Positions 34,823 through 47,548 are shown, numbered from the stretch's first letter. The stretch: DNA of 64,000 nucleotides from Cylindrotheca closterium (GCA_933822405.4 CAKOGP040002480.1:46010-110009), one strand, 5' to 3'. Numbers and translations: made by a program. The notes: generated by a model from the sequence alone, not told the origin.

Positions 34823-36685
34823 TGTCACTGTTGTGCTCTGATGCAGATACAATATTGAATATGCAGGTATTATTAATAATACAGTACCGGTATTGCAAGG
34901 AATACAATGACTACAATGGTACTATAATATACGGTATTAGCTGACAATCTTATTATATTCATTCATTCGAACTTTACACGCAGATACGCAGATACGCAGA
35001 TCTCGTTTCTTCTCTATTTTTACATATTGTTTGGTATCCACCATCTGTCATTTCGGATGGAAGGACTGACGTTGTGGCATGAGCCTAAACATGTACCTTT
35101 TTGAACTTAATTATTTGTCACATAAGATACTCGGTGCCTGGTACTTGTATGGTACTGTATGGACGAATAATGTCTGTATAGTATAGCCTCTAATAACACC
35201 CCACACTTCTATATTGCCATAGGCCTTGGTGATTGCTTGCCTGCTTGGCTACAATGAACATCCTTGTAGTGTCCAAACGCAAAGTGGGAGTAGCTAGTAT
35301 ACTTTTCTGAAGATTGGAAATTATACAGCCAGGCATGGGGCTGTGGTTGCATTATTGAATGAATGGATCTCGAGCGTAACATTGCTCTAATGGTCTAGGG
35401 TTCCATCGATACCGTGACGACAGAAATGACAACGACAGGATATCTACTATAATGGAAAGAGCCAACTCTGCGTTTTGTTTTTGTTTTTGTTGTTGTTGTT
35501 GTTGTTGTTGTTCATGCTGACGAATGATGTTGATTCAACAATATGATTCCACAATAGCTATTTTTCGAAGAAACAGGAGGTGGCTTGTTCTTCATCCCGT
35601 ACCGGAGCTGGTATCATCGACGAGTGACCATTCGATGAATAGCTCAACAACCACTTTGTGAACTATCAACCACCATCAAAAGGACCACATAATTATAGCC
35701 ACCGACGGTAGAATACTTCAAATAAGACTTTTCGTAGCTCTAAATGAAGGCAGTGGTATGTACAGGCTTCCCCAAATGCTGTGTAACAAACAGATCAAAG
35801 AAGAAATACAAGTTCCTGGTGGAGTGGTTCATAGTAGCTTCTACAATACGCTCCAGGAAGAACCATCAATCACCACAAATTTGTCGTTTCCTGCGTGGTG
35901 ACACCAACAAGGTACTTTTGTTCCACGATTGTCGTGCCTCACTTTTTGCGCTGAATCATTTTGTCATTTGCCAGCAGTTGCAACATTATTCGCCAGGTAC
36001 GTGCATGATGTAGTAGGACTATCGCTGCGCTTGGGCTGTCTCTTTGGTTGGAGCAAACAAGTCAGCGCTCGAATCTTCATGTTCAGCACTCGAATCTTCA
36101 TGTATCGTACCACTTCACTTTGTTTTTTTTAAAATACATTGTGAAAAGGTATACAGAAAAAAACATTCGAACTAACGTCGAAGACCGTATACCGGTAGGG
36201 CCTATCCATTCTTGTATCTTTCGTATTCCACATTTATGAAAATTTGACATCGTTAAATGTCTGAATAATAAGGCTTTCGTATTTTCGGCACTACTCGTAC
36301 TGTACCGGTACTGCTGATACATCCACCACGTGTCTTGAGAAGACTTTGTGCTTATTTCCTGTGCTTTCTCCAAGTTCCAAGACCCTAAAACTTGTGTGAC
36401 CTCACGATATTCTTTCTAATAAATATGACCGAATGGCCCTATTCCACATGTACGAAAGTGGACATATTGAATATTCTACTTTCCCAAATCATTAAATGTT
36501 TGACTTTCAAAGTTCTCATATTTTCGGCTCCTCTTTCTCGGAATTGAGTGCCAATTTTCGGTTGCTTCCATAACCAAAGCAGAGTTTTTGCACATTCAGT
36601 ATTTGATTCCGTGCTGCTCTTGTCAAAACATTCCAAGAACGCACAATTTGTTTCAATTGAAAGAGACAAAAGGTGAAAAGGTACA
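34823..36685. other. 1.9-kb spacer without a recognised gene
   Basis: Holds GATACGCA triplets (34981-35000), a TTTTTG/TTG trinucleotide run (about 35475-35513), TACCGGTA words near 34886, 36190 and 36303, and a CTCGAATCTTCATGT tandem duplication at about 36069-36101. Small open frames (for example 35744-36013 +) show no domain. Confidence 0.4.
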
Positions 36686-39600
36686 ATGAGCAAGATCTCA
36701 AAGGAAACTGCCCAAACTCGATCTGGGTCTCTGACAGGCTCTGAGAGAGCAAACAACCTGGTATCAATGGAATTGGCAGATTTGGAATCCATTCGGCGAC
36801 AAAACGAAAACGTATCTTGCTGCACCACTTGGGAATCTTCCCTGGAAGCGATACAGGAATATGTCCGAATTGCCAAGCGTCATCCACACATCTGGATTTC
36901 CACACTTTTAAGCATCGTGCTTTTGTGTGGCATTACCCTTCCACTCATTGTCTATATTGCAAGCAATCAGAACGGGAAAGAAGAAGAGCTGGCTTCTGAT
37001 CTTGCGATCGAGACAGGAAGATGGTTCTGTACGTACAATTTTGTTCAGAATGGTACTAGCTGCACTGTTCTTTAGAATCTCACTTGTCCACTTGTATATC
37101 GTGTCTTTAGCGGATCAACTTGACCGAGTCATCCTTCCACTATTTTCCCTTGCTCAGTTCGTTGGTGAGATCCCAGAATTCTATGGTCTCGCGGACAGAA
37201 TCGGACCCGTTGGTGAGGAAGGATCCCGTCCCTTGTTGCCTGATCCAGATCCCTTCTCTCTTCGAAACGTTTCCGGGATATGCGATGATCCCACTGTACT
37301 TGAAAGGTTCAATAGGGTTGCTCAAACGCTCAAAGAGAACGCCAAGATGGAAGGAGTCATGGTTTCACTCCAACTTGTACCCTATCAAGTCGTCTGTTAC
37401 AGTTATCCCCTCAACAATACAGAAGATTTTGAAGAAGGGGTATTCCTGGACAATACAGAAGCAATCGGCCTGGATTTGATTTCCGATCCTAACCGGATTG
37501 CCTTTTCCAGAGGTGTGGTTCAGTCTGAAGATGTCTACATTGCGGGACCTCTTACATTACGACAATGCGCTGAGGGTGGGGAATGCTACCCTGCCGTCGA
37601 GAAAGCTTTCATCGCTTCTCTTCCAGTTCGGTCCAACAATCACACTCTCCCTTTAGATGGCATGGGTTACAATCTATGGGGATCTGTCGAGTCCATCATC
37701 AATTGGCAGGCATTGATTGATCGTAGTGATATCTTCTCGCGCTTCCAAGAACAAGGAAAAGGATTCCAACTGACGCGGGACGATGTTGTAACCAATGTCG
37801 AAACGGGCGAGGAGACGATCAGCGAGGTCCTCTTGGCCAAGACGGACGACTATGAAGCTGACAGATTTGACCATAGTGTTTCCATCACGCTGGACACTGT
37901 CGATGATCTATGGGAAATCACTATCGTGTACAAATCGGCTGCCGCCAGCTGGTTTGGTTGGGCGATTGCAGCTGCAGTTGTGGTGTCGTTGGGGGTGTCC
38001 TTGCTTATTTTTGCAATTCTCGTGCAGAAGCAGAAGTTCCTTCAAATGAAGACTCGCTACCTTGAAGATGTGTCCCAGCCGCAGAAGCTTCGAATGAGAA
38101 TGTTTGTGGACGACCAAGCAAAGATCCGAGATCTCACTCCAGCAATGGAAAAGCAACTACTGAACCATAAACCGATTGCAGACTTCTATCCTTCGACGAC
38201 CGTTTTCTTTGCTGACATTGTGGGATTCTCATCGTTCGCGTCTGAGCGTGAGCCTCGACATGTTTTCAAGCTGCTTCAAACTGCCTTTTTTCATTTTGAT
38301 AAGATCGCTCGAAAACGCAACGTCTTCAAAGTCGACACACTGGGAGGTGAGTCAATATATTCAGTCGAGTGGGGCTCATTTTCTTCAAAGGAATACCCAA
38401 TCTTACCAAAATGATTCGTTTCTTCAGACAAGTACATGGCAGTAACAGGACTTCCAGATGCACAACCAGATCATGCTGAAAGAATGGTCCGTTTTGCTCA
38501 AGAATGCCAAATGGCGTTTTTTCGATTGACAAGGGAGCTGGAGAAAGAGCTCGGTCCTGCAACTGGCGGTCTAGAGATACGAATGGGGATATCCAGCGGA
38601 CCCGTAACTGCTGGGGTCTTGTTTGGGGCAACTTCAAAGTTTCATCTATTTGGTAAGGGCCATTATTGGTTGACGCATCATGTTGGATTTGAACCTACTA
38701 ATCTCTTGCACCTATGGCTGTTCTGACGCAGGGCCAACTGTCAAACGTGCTTCGGAATTGAACAAGACCAGTGCAGTCAACCGAATCCAGTTCTGCCAGA
38801 AGACTGCGGACCTACTAGTCTCAGCCGGAAGGAAAAAATGGATAGAACCCCGCCGCGATACACTGGGTGGTCCCCACATTCAAGGATACTATCTTACTCG
38901 TAGAACAAAAGCGAATGACGCGGACAAACAGGAGACAGATTCGTCTTATTGTTCGAATCTATCTATTGGTTCAGTTGATAACGGGTTATGGGATGAAGAC
39001 GACGAAGAAGCGCTAGTGGTAGGGGATGCTGAAGGAAGCGACAAGGAGAATCGTTTGATTGAATGGCAGGCACAGTCGCTTCTTCGTCTTTTAGTACCTA
39101 TCCTGGCTTTTCGAGATGGCAAAAAGGGTTCCACTGATGAAGATATCACAACGTTCTATCAACGTGAAACTGTCGTTCTGGACGAGGTCCAAGCCATCAT
39201 TAGCCTTCCAGCATTCGACAAGGCCAAGGCAAAGCGAGCACGGACCAAGCAGTCTTCTCTAACGATACCAGACGTGGTAGAGGAACAGCTGAAATCGTTG
39301 ATCAAAGAGATCGCGGCATTGTACCACAGTAATCCATTCCATAACTTCGAACATGCTTGTCACGTCGTTATGGCAGCTCATAAGCTGCTTGAGCGAGTTT
39401 CGACGCCCGAAAACGTCAACTACGAGACCAAAAACCTAAGCAAGGTTGCGAACGATCTACATGCCTATACATTCGGTATTACGTCCGATCCCCTCACGCA
39501 TTTCGCAGTTGTGTTCAGTGCGCTCATCCACGACATTGACCACCGAGGGGTAAGTAATGGACAGCTAGCAATAGAGAACCCAGAGCTGGCTGAGCGATAC

Positions 39601-40527
39601 AGGAACCAAAGCGTTGCAGAGCAGAACTCGGTGGACTTGGGATGGGACCTCTTGATGCAACCAAAGTATAAAGAGCTACAGCAGTGCATCTTTTGCAACC
39701 GTGTTGAATTCCTGCGCTTCCGACATTTGGTTGTCAACTGCGTCCTGGCAACCGACATTTTCGATCCAGAGCTGAAGGCGTTGCGCAACATGAGATGGGA
39801 AAGGTAAGACCGTTGGTCGTGGTATCTTAGACTTATTGATTTGTACCCTCACTTCGCTTCTATCTTGTTTCCTACAGTGCCTTTCATGAAGACGATTCCA
39901 GCCAGACTGTATCCTCCAACTCGAGTTCTTCCGGAATTGGAAATTCCACAAAGCTAGACAGCACCAATCGAAAGGCGACGATTGTCATTGAACACATCAT
40001 TCAGGCTTCTGATGTCGCTCACACTGTAAGTTGGATGGTGATCTTGTTCATGTTTCGTTGAAAGTCAAAAAGTCCTTACTAACAGGGTGGTTCTGCTGTT
40101 ACTCGTAGATGCAACACTGGGCGATATACCAAAAATGGAACGAGAAGCTGTTTGAGGAGATGTATCAAGGATGGAAGCAGGGACGGGTTGCAAAGAACCC
40201 TGCTCTTGTAAGTATTCGTTTCATTCCTTCGCTTTCAACCACTTATTGGCAATGGACTTATCATTATTTCTTTTTCGTTGTTGTTGTTACTCATAGGGAT
40301 GGTACAAGGGGGAGCTATGGTTTTTCAACAACTATATAATTCCACTTGCGAGGAAGCTGGACGAGTGTGGTGTGTTTGGTGTAGCCAGTGACGAAGGTTT
40401 GTTCCACGCAATGGAGAACAGGAGGCAGTGGGAAGTTGACGGTGAGAGGATTGTGCAAGAGATGATCGAGCGGTGTACCGGAATGGTTGATGTCAAAATG
40501 GGTGCCATCCAAGAAGAGGGGGAATAG
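36686..40527 (+). CDS. Two-TM receptor with cyclase-homology domain and PDE (gene C)
   Basis: Seven exons (36686-37028, 37111-38346, 38428-38652, 38732-39803, 39878-40025, 40109-40207, 40297-40527) give about 1117 residues. A short cytosolic N-terminus is followed by TM1 (about 72-95). An extracytoplasmic sensor domain (about 100-390) is CHASE-like in layout and has several N-x-S/T sites. TM2 (about 395-419) and a linker helix lead to a class III cyclase-homology domain (about 475-630). Metal Asp483 (FFADIVGF) and Asp527 are present. However, the purine position is Asp523 (KVDTLGD), and the catalytic loop reads FGPTVKRASE. Asp, Asn and Arg of the canonical FGDTVNxASR are therefore Pro603, Lys606 and Glu610. 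The C-terminal class I PDE is complete, with FHNFEHA and His868-Asp869 (IHDIDHRG). Likely outcome: ligand-regulated cyclic-nucleotide hydrolysis, with the cyclase domain serving a structural or allosteric role. It converges on gene B. Confidence 0.88.
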
Positions 40528-41082
40528 GTTGATTTGACTGGCAATCTTGTTGACTAATCTTGATACTGGAAGACCACAGCCAAGACCACGCAAAGTGAAG
40601 TCGTTTCACCAATTTAGTAGCTCCGGATTCTACGATGCCAATGGTGAATATATATTTTTGGGGGTGGGCATCGAAGATGAGGTTATTAATTTTAATTTTT
40701 AAATTTTAAATACACTTTTGAATTTTTAAAAACGGATTCGATGTATTCGCCATAATCCAATATTTCGAAAGCCAACGAAAAAGTAGGAACAAGTTACCGT
40801 GAGTGGACGCCTCGTGAACGAGTCAAGATTACTTTGTACTGTCATTAACGACAGCTGCCGGGGGGGAAGGAGAACAGTTTGGAGTCATTCACAAGAGAAT
40901 AGGCAGAGGGGGAAAGAAAAGGACGCAGGACTTTACATCTTGTGGAGATCCCGCCAGTCTAGTGCAATACATGTTTAATTTGAATCTCGTACTGTCTCCT
41001 TCAGGTTTCGGACACCTGTGTATTTTAAAACAGATATTCCTTTCTTTCTATATACATGTATATTCATTATAAAGTAATACAA
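40528..41082. other. Spacer between convergent cyclase genes C and B
   Basis: 555 bp. AT-rich around 40680-40735 (AATTTTTAAATTTTAAATAC), consistent with 3' UTR and poly(A) signals of both genes. Nothing else seen. Confidence 0.5.
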
Positions 41083-44000
41083 TTATGTGCTATCTTGTGT
41101 TTTCGCCTCGTCCATGATCTTTTCAGCTATGGAAAGATGGGTGATTACGCTGTCGCGATCAGAGATGGATGCTTCCGCTGAAAACTGAACAGTCCTTCCT
41201 TGTCTGCCAAGCGACACGTCCATATCTTCACTACCATCATTACTTGCAAGGTCTTCGTCTTCATCATCCGAGAAAACTCGATACCAGTCTTGCTGCTTGA
41301 AGTGCTTGTGAACGTCTGACCATTTCTGCTTTCGAAGCTCTTTTCCACTCTTCTGCCCCTTGTAAGCTACTGCAATTAGGTTCCCAACAGCAGCGTCCAT
41401 TTTGCGTTCGTACCGCTTCACCATTCTAGAAAGAGATTCAACCTCGCTGACGTAGTGTGACGTCAGTATAGCTTCTGTTCCAGCGCTACTAGCAGATGCA
41501 ATCGAGCCTTGACCACTCATTTGCGATCCCCATCGCTGTAGCTTTGGCTTGCTGAGAAGAAGACCCCTGGCTATATCCTCCCCTTCCAATTCCCACTTTG
41601 CACGATTGCTCCTCGCTTGCTTCACCAACTGATCGCTCACGATATCCAAGACTCCACACTCCTTCAGATTCTGAGCCAATGGAATCACCCAATTATCGAA
41701 AAACCAAAGCTCGCCCTCGTACCAACCATCAGATGGATCCTTTGTAGATCTACCCTCGGTGTACGCATCGTGCATTTCTCTAAAGAGGCTCTCGTTCCAT
41801 TGACGGTAGATCTCCCACTCTTGCATGGTATGGGCTACATCGGATGCTTGCATGATGTGTTCAATGACAATCGTGGCCTTGTACTGCCCGCCCTCTTCTT
41901 CACCAGAGCCCAACGATGCTTCATCGTCCGAGAAAGCCTTATCCCAACGTGACTTCCGCATTGCTCTCAAATCTTGGTCGAAAATATCAGTCGCCATGAC
42001 GCAGTTGACGAGTAGCTGACGGAAGCGCTCTCGTTCGCCGACCGACTCGAATATACAGCGCTGGAGATTCTTGAACTTGCTGGACATGAGAATCGCCCAA
42101 GCTGTGTCGATCGAATTTTGCTCAGCGATACTCTTGTTTTGGTACTTGTTGGCAAGTTCCGGCTGTTCTTCTGCGAGTTGACTGTTAGGGACTCCAGTGT
42201 GACCAACATCATGCACCAACGCAGACAAGACAATCGCAAAGCGAGCAAGAGGGTCATCTGCAATATCGCTGGCATCTTTGGACCCTTCAGGGGAATGGAT
42301 ACCCTTGACCAGTAAATTGGCTAAATGGGCAACTTGACTTGCGTGTAGGAAGCTATGGAACCGATTGCTTTCGTACCCAGCTGCAATGGTTACAACAAAG
42401 TCGACTAGCTCCAATTTCACGACTGAGACTAGTTGGGGATTAGATGAAGCTGATAGACCCTTCGTCAGAGACTTTTTCATTTGGATCGCTAGCTGAATCT
42501 CGTCACGCGGATTGCTAACCCTCGTTGACGAATCGTGGTCAAGATGTCCTGTTCCTTGAGTCACATCATGGCTTGCCATGACTTCTCTCAAAAGTGACTC
42601 GAGGATATTGACATTTGCAGATACAAGTTCCTCCATTGGATCACCCGACCTCTGGCCGCCCAAAAAGTCCTGTACTTTTGCGCCAGGAAGCATACTAGCC
42701 GCAAGCCACTCTTTCCCACTTTCTTCCCAAAGATTGACATTAATCGTCGCCCCTTCTTCAAGGTAAGTTACATCTGGAAGTACTAGCTGCACCTGCTTTA
42801 CCAGCGGCAGAATGCAATCTTTGAAGAACGCTGCTTGTTCATCGTACCAGCTCCCCCGCTTGTCTTCGCCCCTACCAAGCTTGTGTGCCTGCGTTTGCTC
42901 CTGAAAGTGAAGACGATTGAAACTCAAGAAGAGATCGAATCCTTGGCTGTAGTGACCCAACGCAGCCATCGCAAGGAGGAGACAGACATTGGATTCGTTC
43001 TTTGCTTTTGCTGCCTTCTCATCGACGGATGGTTTCGTATTTTGCTCCTCGCACTTGCGCAAAAGATCATGCAACTTGTCTTCTGATTCAATGTCCGTCG
43101 AGAGTATTGCTTTCCGAACGGAGCTCCTGAACGTGGGGTTTCCGAACGCAATCTCCTCGTGTAGATCCCCAAAGTCTTCTTCGAGTACTTCAAGTGCAGT
43201 CGCGAAGGATTTTCTTTGCTGGTACGACTTCTTTCCCTTGTATAGCTGAAACACAAGATCGTTTTCAGTTTCCAGTTGCGAGTTTGAGACACCATCGCAA
43301 TCAATATTGTGCACAAGAGCACTGAAAAGAAGTACAAAGCGATCCCAAGGATCGTAACCGAGGCCATATCTCGGACGGTTGTCTTCATCACGGCTTAGAC
43401 TTTCCCAAAGGAAGACAGCACGAAGAAAGACTTGGGCAGCTTGATGAAAGTTGTGGTAGGGATTCTTTGCATGATACATGTCAGCAATCCGAACAACGTA
43501 CTGACGAAGCTGGTCTTCGACAATCTTCATTCTCGCCCCCTTCTTGTGAATACAAGACTTCAAGCAGGAAATAATAACGTCTGCAATCTTGTTTGCTAGA
43601 CCCAATTGGGTCAGTCCATGCTCCCATTTGAGTTCCTCCCAGTCTTTTCCAAAATGTAGGAGTTGCTCCTCCGTGAATTCAATGATTGGGCCACTTTGCT
43701 CATCGTCTTCGATATCATTTTCAAGGTCGCTGTCGTTGCTGTTGATGGAAAGATCATCTGCTTGCCCGCTTTCGAGTGTTCCACGAGATGAGCCGTCACT
43801 GCGACTATGGCTGTCTTCCGTACCAAGACCCGAACTTCCTGTTGCCGACGAAAGGCCGTTAACAGAAGTAGCATCTTGAATCAAGTGGCCCTTGCGGAAG
43901 TATTTTCTCATTTTCCATGTCTTGGAAGCAATCATTTCTTCCACTTTACCGGAAAGTTCTTCAAGTGCCTCTTGGCTTGCCCATTCGTTGTTTTCAGTAG

Positions 44001-46148
44001 CACGTTCAAGCCAATAGGTGTAGTGCTCACCCTTGCCCTTCATGTCGACCAGACCTCTGGCTTTGAACTGGTAGGTATCACTTGTGGAATAGTGCTTCAA
44101 GAGGCCAAAGAGATAGCACGAGCAATGGATCTTTCCTGCTACACCAGTCGACTCATGTCTTGATGCGACATTCACCATGTCACCAAACAAAGCGTAGTGC
44201 GGGGTCAGAGTCCCAATCACACCTGAAGTACAGCTTCCGCTATGAATTCCAATTCGAAGCTGGATAGGCGATCCATCGAGTGGAGACTTGACGTGTTTCA
44301 CGCACTCCACTACTGCCAAGGCAAAATTGGCAATCTTCTCCGCATGCAACTCATCAGGATCTGGCAATCCCGAAGCGCACCTATCGTAATAAATAAATAA
44401 ATGGAAAAAACAACACAACAACACAACATGAGCGCGATCATTACCACAAGCAGACAAATGTCATTTTGGGAACCTGGTACTTACATGTAGGAATCTCCAA
44501 CCGTCTCAACTTTGTATAGATCAAAGTGACTGGCGAGAAAGTCCATGACAGAATACAGTTGATTCATCATGTCAATGACATCCCATGGCTCGACTTGATC
44601 ACAAATGCTGGTGAATCCTACAACATCCGAGAAGAAGAGAGTTACATTTTTGTGAAGTGTCGGTTCCACGGTTTTGCCCATTCGCAAGTCTTCGGCCACT
44701 TGGTGTGGAATAATGCTATGCAGTAGTGTGTTGGACAGCTTCTTTTCCACGGCCAACTTGCGACTGAGTTTGTCGAGCTTATGAGCCTTGTCGGCCTCTT
44801 GTGCGACGTATTCTCCCAAGAAGACAGCATCTCGCTGACAGCTCTGCAATGGCAGATCGGAAAGAGTCAAACCCATATTGTTGAGATCCGTGACGTTCCG
44901 GGCTTCGGGACTTAGATTGAACATGACTTTATGATTTGTAACTTGCACCATGGATGCCTTGAACTTCATGGCACTATCCAAATTGGACATTGTGACCTTG
45001 CGAGGTCCCTCCTTTTCAGTACCGGTAGCCTTGGCCTTGTTTGGAGTTGGAGTCAAGAAGAAATTCTGATCCGAGAGCTTGTTCAACGACTGCCAGTCCC
45101 AAGAAGTCGCCAAGACAGGTTTGGTGATGTGAAGAAATTCCTTGATGTGGTGACCCACAAAGTCTTTGGCCTTGAATCCCAAGAGTTTCGGAAGTTTGAC
45201 TCCAACTTGTGAGATGCGGAACTCTTGGTCCACAAGAACATGGAATGGGAAGATATCCTTCATTTTGGTTTCGGTTAATCCAATCTCTTCATCACCCTCC
45301 GAATGATGAGAAGTGAGGGACGCAATAGAACGATTGTGATCCACTGGGCACTTTTTCTTCTCGGATGGCGTCGGGGATGATGCCCCCTTTAGTTTTCGTC
45401 CTGAAAATGGACACTTTCCAGGAGTCGGAATACCAGTAAAGTCCACGGCACCGGACTCTCCTTCCAACTTGTTTGTGCCGTGAACGTTGGGAGACAGCTT
45501 CCAATTTTGCGTCTCATCGACCGCAGATATTCTCCATGTAGTGAAGGATGCCCCTTCTTCGTCTTGTAGTGATAGTCGCTTCATAGTGATCTCGACTTGA
45601 AAATGGTAGGAAGCCAACTCTGTGACAATCCCGACAACCCATGGCACAAGTAGGTTACCACGTTGGCTGTAGTAGTGGAGCAAGATGCATCCCTCCACCT
45701 TGTCGGAATCTTCGCACCAAAACACTGGCGGACAAAAGTTCTCACCGGGAAAGCTCTTTTGAATGTGATCGTGCATGGCATTCAGGTTGGACAACCATTG
45801 ACGAAGAGTGGTGCCTTGACATCTCAACAAAGCATCATAGCCATTCTGAAAGTGATACCGAATGTTATATTCCCCATAGGTCTCCAATATTGCCTCGAAT
45901 GACGACTGAAGTTCTTCCGCTGCCGCAGTGACGAGGCTGACCCAAGTGTCGTACATGTAGAATGTTCGCGTGACAAAGGATTGATCTTCCACATCGCAAT
46001 CAGCTGCCTTTTTGATGGCATGCCAAGCTGTTAAGCCATGCTTCTCGATGATGAACTGCTCAAAGATTTCAAAGACGAGGCCGTGCATGGTGGCAAGATC
46101 AAGAAGTGCAATATGCGGTACCTTCGAGTTGAGTTTTTTGTGCAGCAT
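41083..46148 (-). CDS. H-NOX/HNOBA guanylate cyclase fused to two PDE domains (gene B)
   Basis: Two exons (46148-44485, 44380-41083) give about 1653 residues. The first ATG is at 46148, but the H-NOX domain starts at the second (46088, MHGLVFEIFEQF), which may be the true start. The domain order equals gene A: H-NOX with NAMHDHI (proximal His) and YYSQR; linker with KCPFSGRK (Cys246) and KKCPVDH (Cys267); HNOBA; coiled helix; cyclase with Asp508, Glu548, Asp552 and the intact loop FGDMVNVASRHEST. The Cys of the GTP-specific pair is Ala618 (HYALFGD). The first PDE-like domain keeps YHNFHQAAQV but has HN in place of the catalytic HD (LVHNIDCDG). The second has FHSFLHA and LVHDVGHTG and should be active. 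The C-terminus is acidic. Its introns fall at positions different from gene A. Predicted role: gas- or heme-responsive cyclic-nucleotide turnover; substrate preference may differ from A. Confidence 0.92.
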
Positions 46149-46780
46149 CTGCCTACTGTACCGGTATGGTCAATGGTCAAGGCGTCAAAAGGTGAAGACG
46201 AGCTTTATTATATTCCGCGATTATTATTTTTCCTTTCTAATGACCGACGGAAGCCTTTTTGACCCATTGCTATATATATAATATATCATCGTAATGATGA
46301 AATGACAAAGAGAAAGGCCGGAGTTCGGATTGGACCCATCAACAAACGATGAAAAAGTGAAGCCTACTTATCAAATTACACGTGATCCGATTGATCCTTC
46401 TGTGTAACCAAGAAACTATTTTCTCTGTCGAACGAGCTTTTATAATTCCGGAGAAAAAAGTGGCGCTCTTTTATGGCAGCAAAGAACAAGCTAAGAACAC
46501 CGGTAATGTTATCACCAGACACTAAGTTATACCCTTGTTCAAGTCGAAGTTTGAAGTTGACTTCTATGCAAGCGTATTTTAAAAAAATACTACTGTCCAT
46601 CGTCCGCCAATAGAAATATCTTTTCACTCGTCATTCGTCATTCGTCATCTCTCTCATTATTGAACATCGCACACATCATTTCATTTTGTCACGACAAGAA
46701 CAAACGTCACAAAATAAATATAGCGACATTTTTATCGCACACTTCCAATACCGGTGCAATCAGTTCGACCAAACGCGACA
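46149..46780. other. Divergent promoter region between gene B and ABM gene 1
   Basis: 632 bp shared upstream of the minus-strand H-NOX gene and the plus-strand ABM gene. Contains TACCGGTA near 46157, TATATATATAATATAT at 46270-46290 and CATTCGTCATTCGTCAT tandem words at 46630-46650. No gene seen. Confidence 0.45.
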
Positions 46781-47548
46781 ATGCTCTCCATTCTCATTTC
46801 CATTGCAATACTGCTTTTGTTGTCCCCAACAACCCAAAGTTTGACGGCCTCGTCGTCCACCAAAGATTCAGCACTCTTTGCTCTCAATTTGCAATGCAAA
46901 GTTCGACCTGAAATCCGAGACGAATGGCTGAAACAAATCAAAGAGGACCAGTTGTGTTCCCGTCGCGACGAGCCAGAATGTCTACAGTTTGTTCTTGGGC
47001 AAGACGTGGATGACGAGAATGCCTTTTATTTGTTTGAATTGTACAGAAACAAAGAGGCGTTTCAACATCATGGTCAGACGCCACACTTTCAATTCTATAA
47101 TGACTTTGTCGAAACCAGCCAACCGTATGTGGGTGAACCCAAACTATTCTTTTATCACCCTACGGAGGAAACTGACTCTACAACCAAACGACCCATTCAC
47201 AAGGATAGTTTCGGCTTGAATGTCAATTTGTATCCAAAAGCAAGCGTCCTGAACGATTTTCTCAAGGTCATTTCCGAGAATAAAAAAGGTACCGATACCA
47301 CCGAACCACTTGCCTTGCAGTACACCTATGGAAAAGCGACAAATGCTCCTGGTGAACCAGAATTAGATAGTGACAACAAGAACATGGCCTTTCATTTTCA
47401 CGAACAATACTCGGGCGACAACCATGGCAAGGAGGGATTTGATGCGCATGCGAGTGCTCCGCACTTTGCAGCCTGGGAAGACTTTGTGACGACCGATCCA
47501 TTTGATAAGGCTCCCGAAGTCTCCTTCTTCCATATTCTAGAACAATGA
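46781..47548 (+). CDS. Secreted tandem ABM-fold (antibiotic biosynthesis monooxygenase-like) protein 1
   Basis: A single exon of 255 codons from the ATG at 46781; the frame upstream has no ATG. The N-terminus is a clean signal peptide (LSILISIAILLLLSPTTQS). Two ferredoxin-like ABM domains follow. The first (about 35-130) has ALNLQCKVRPEIRDEWLKQI, FVLGQDVDDENAFYLFELYRN, AFQHHGQTPHFQFYNDF. The second (about 150-250) is more divergent, with GLNVNLYPKASVLNDFL, FHFHEQYSGDNHGKEGFDAHASAP and HFAAWEDFV. ABM proteins are small heme-free oxygenases, isomerases or heme-degrading enzymes; substrates vary and none can be assigned. It is the intact-looking partner of the paralogue 376 bp downstream, with no intron in either. 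Confidence 0.85.
   Translation: MLSILISIAILLLLSPTTQSLTASSSTKDSALFALNLQCKVRPEIRDEWLKQIKEDQLCSRRDEPECLQFVLGQDVDDENAFYLFELYRNKEAFQHHGQTPHFQFYNDFVETSQPYVGEPKLFFYHPTEETDSTTKRPIHKDSFGLNVNLYPKASVLNDFLKVISENKKGTDTTEPLALQYTYGKATNAPGEPELDSDNKNMAFHFHEQYSGDNHGKEGFDAHASAPHFAAWEDFVTTDPFDKAPEVSFFHILEQ

Noticed and set aside
35744..36013. 89-codon plus-strand frame
   Set aside because: No domain, no neighbour context, biased to Cys and Ser as in random translation.
38653..38731. Intron 3 of gene C contains a GGATTTGAACC-like word resembling a reversed tRNA T-arm
   Set aside because: No acceptor, D or anticodon stems fit around it on either strand.
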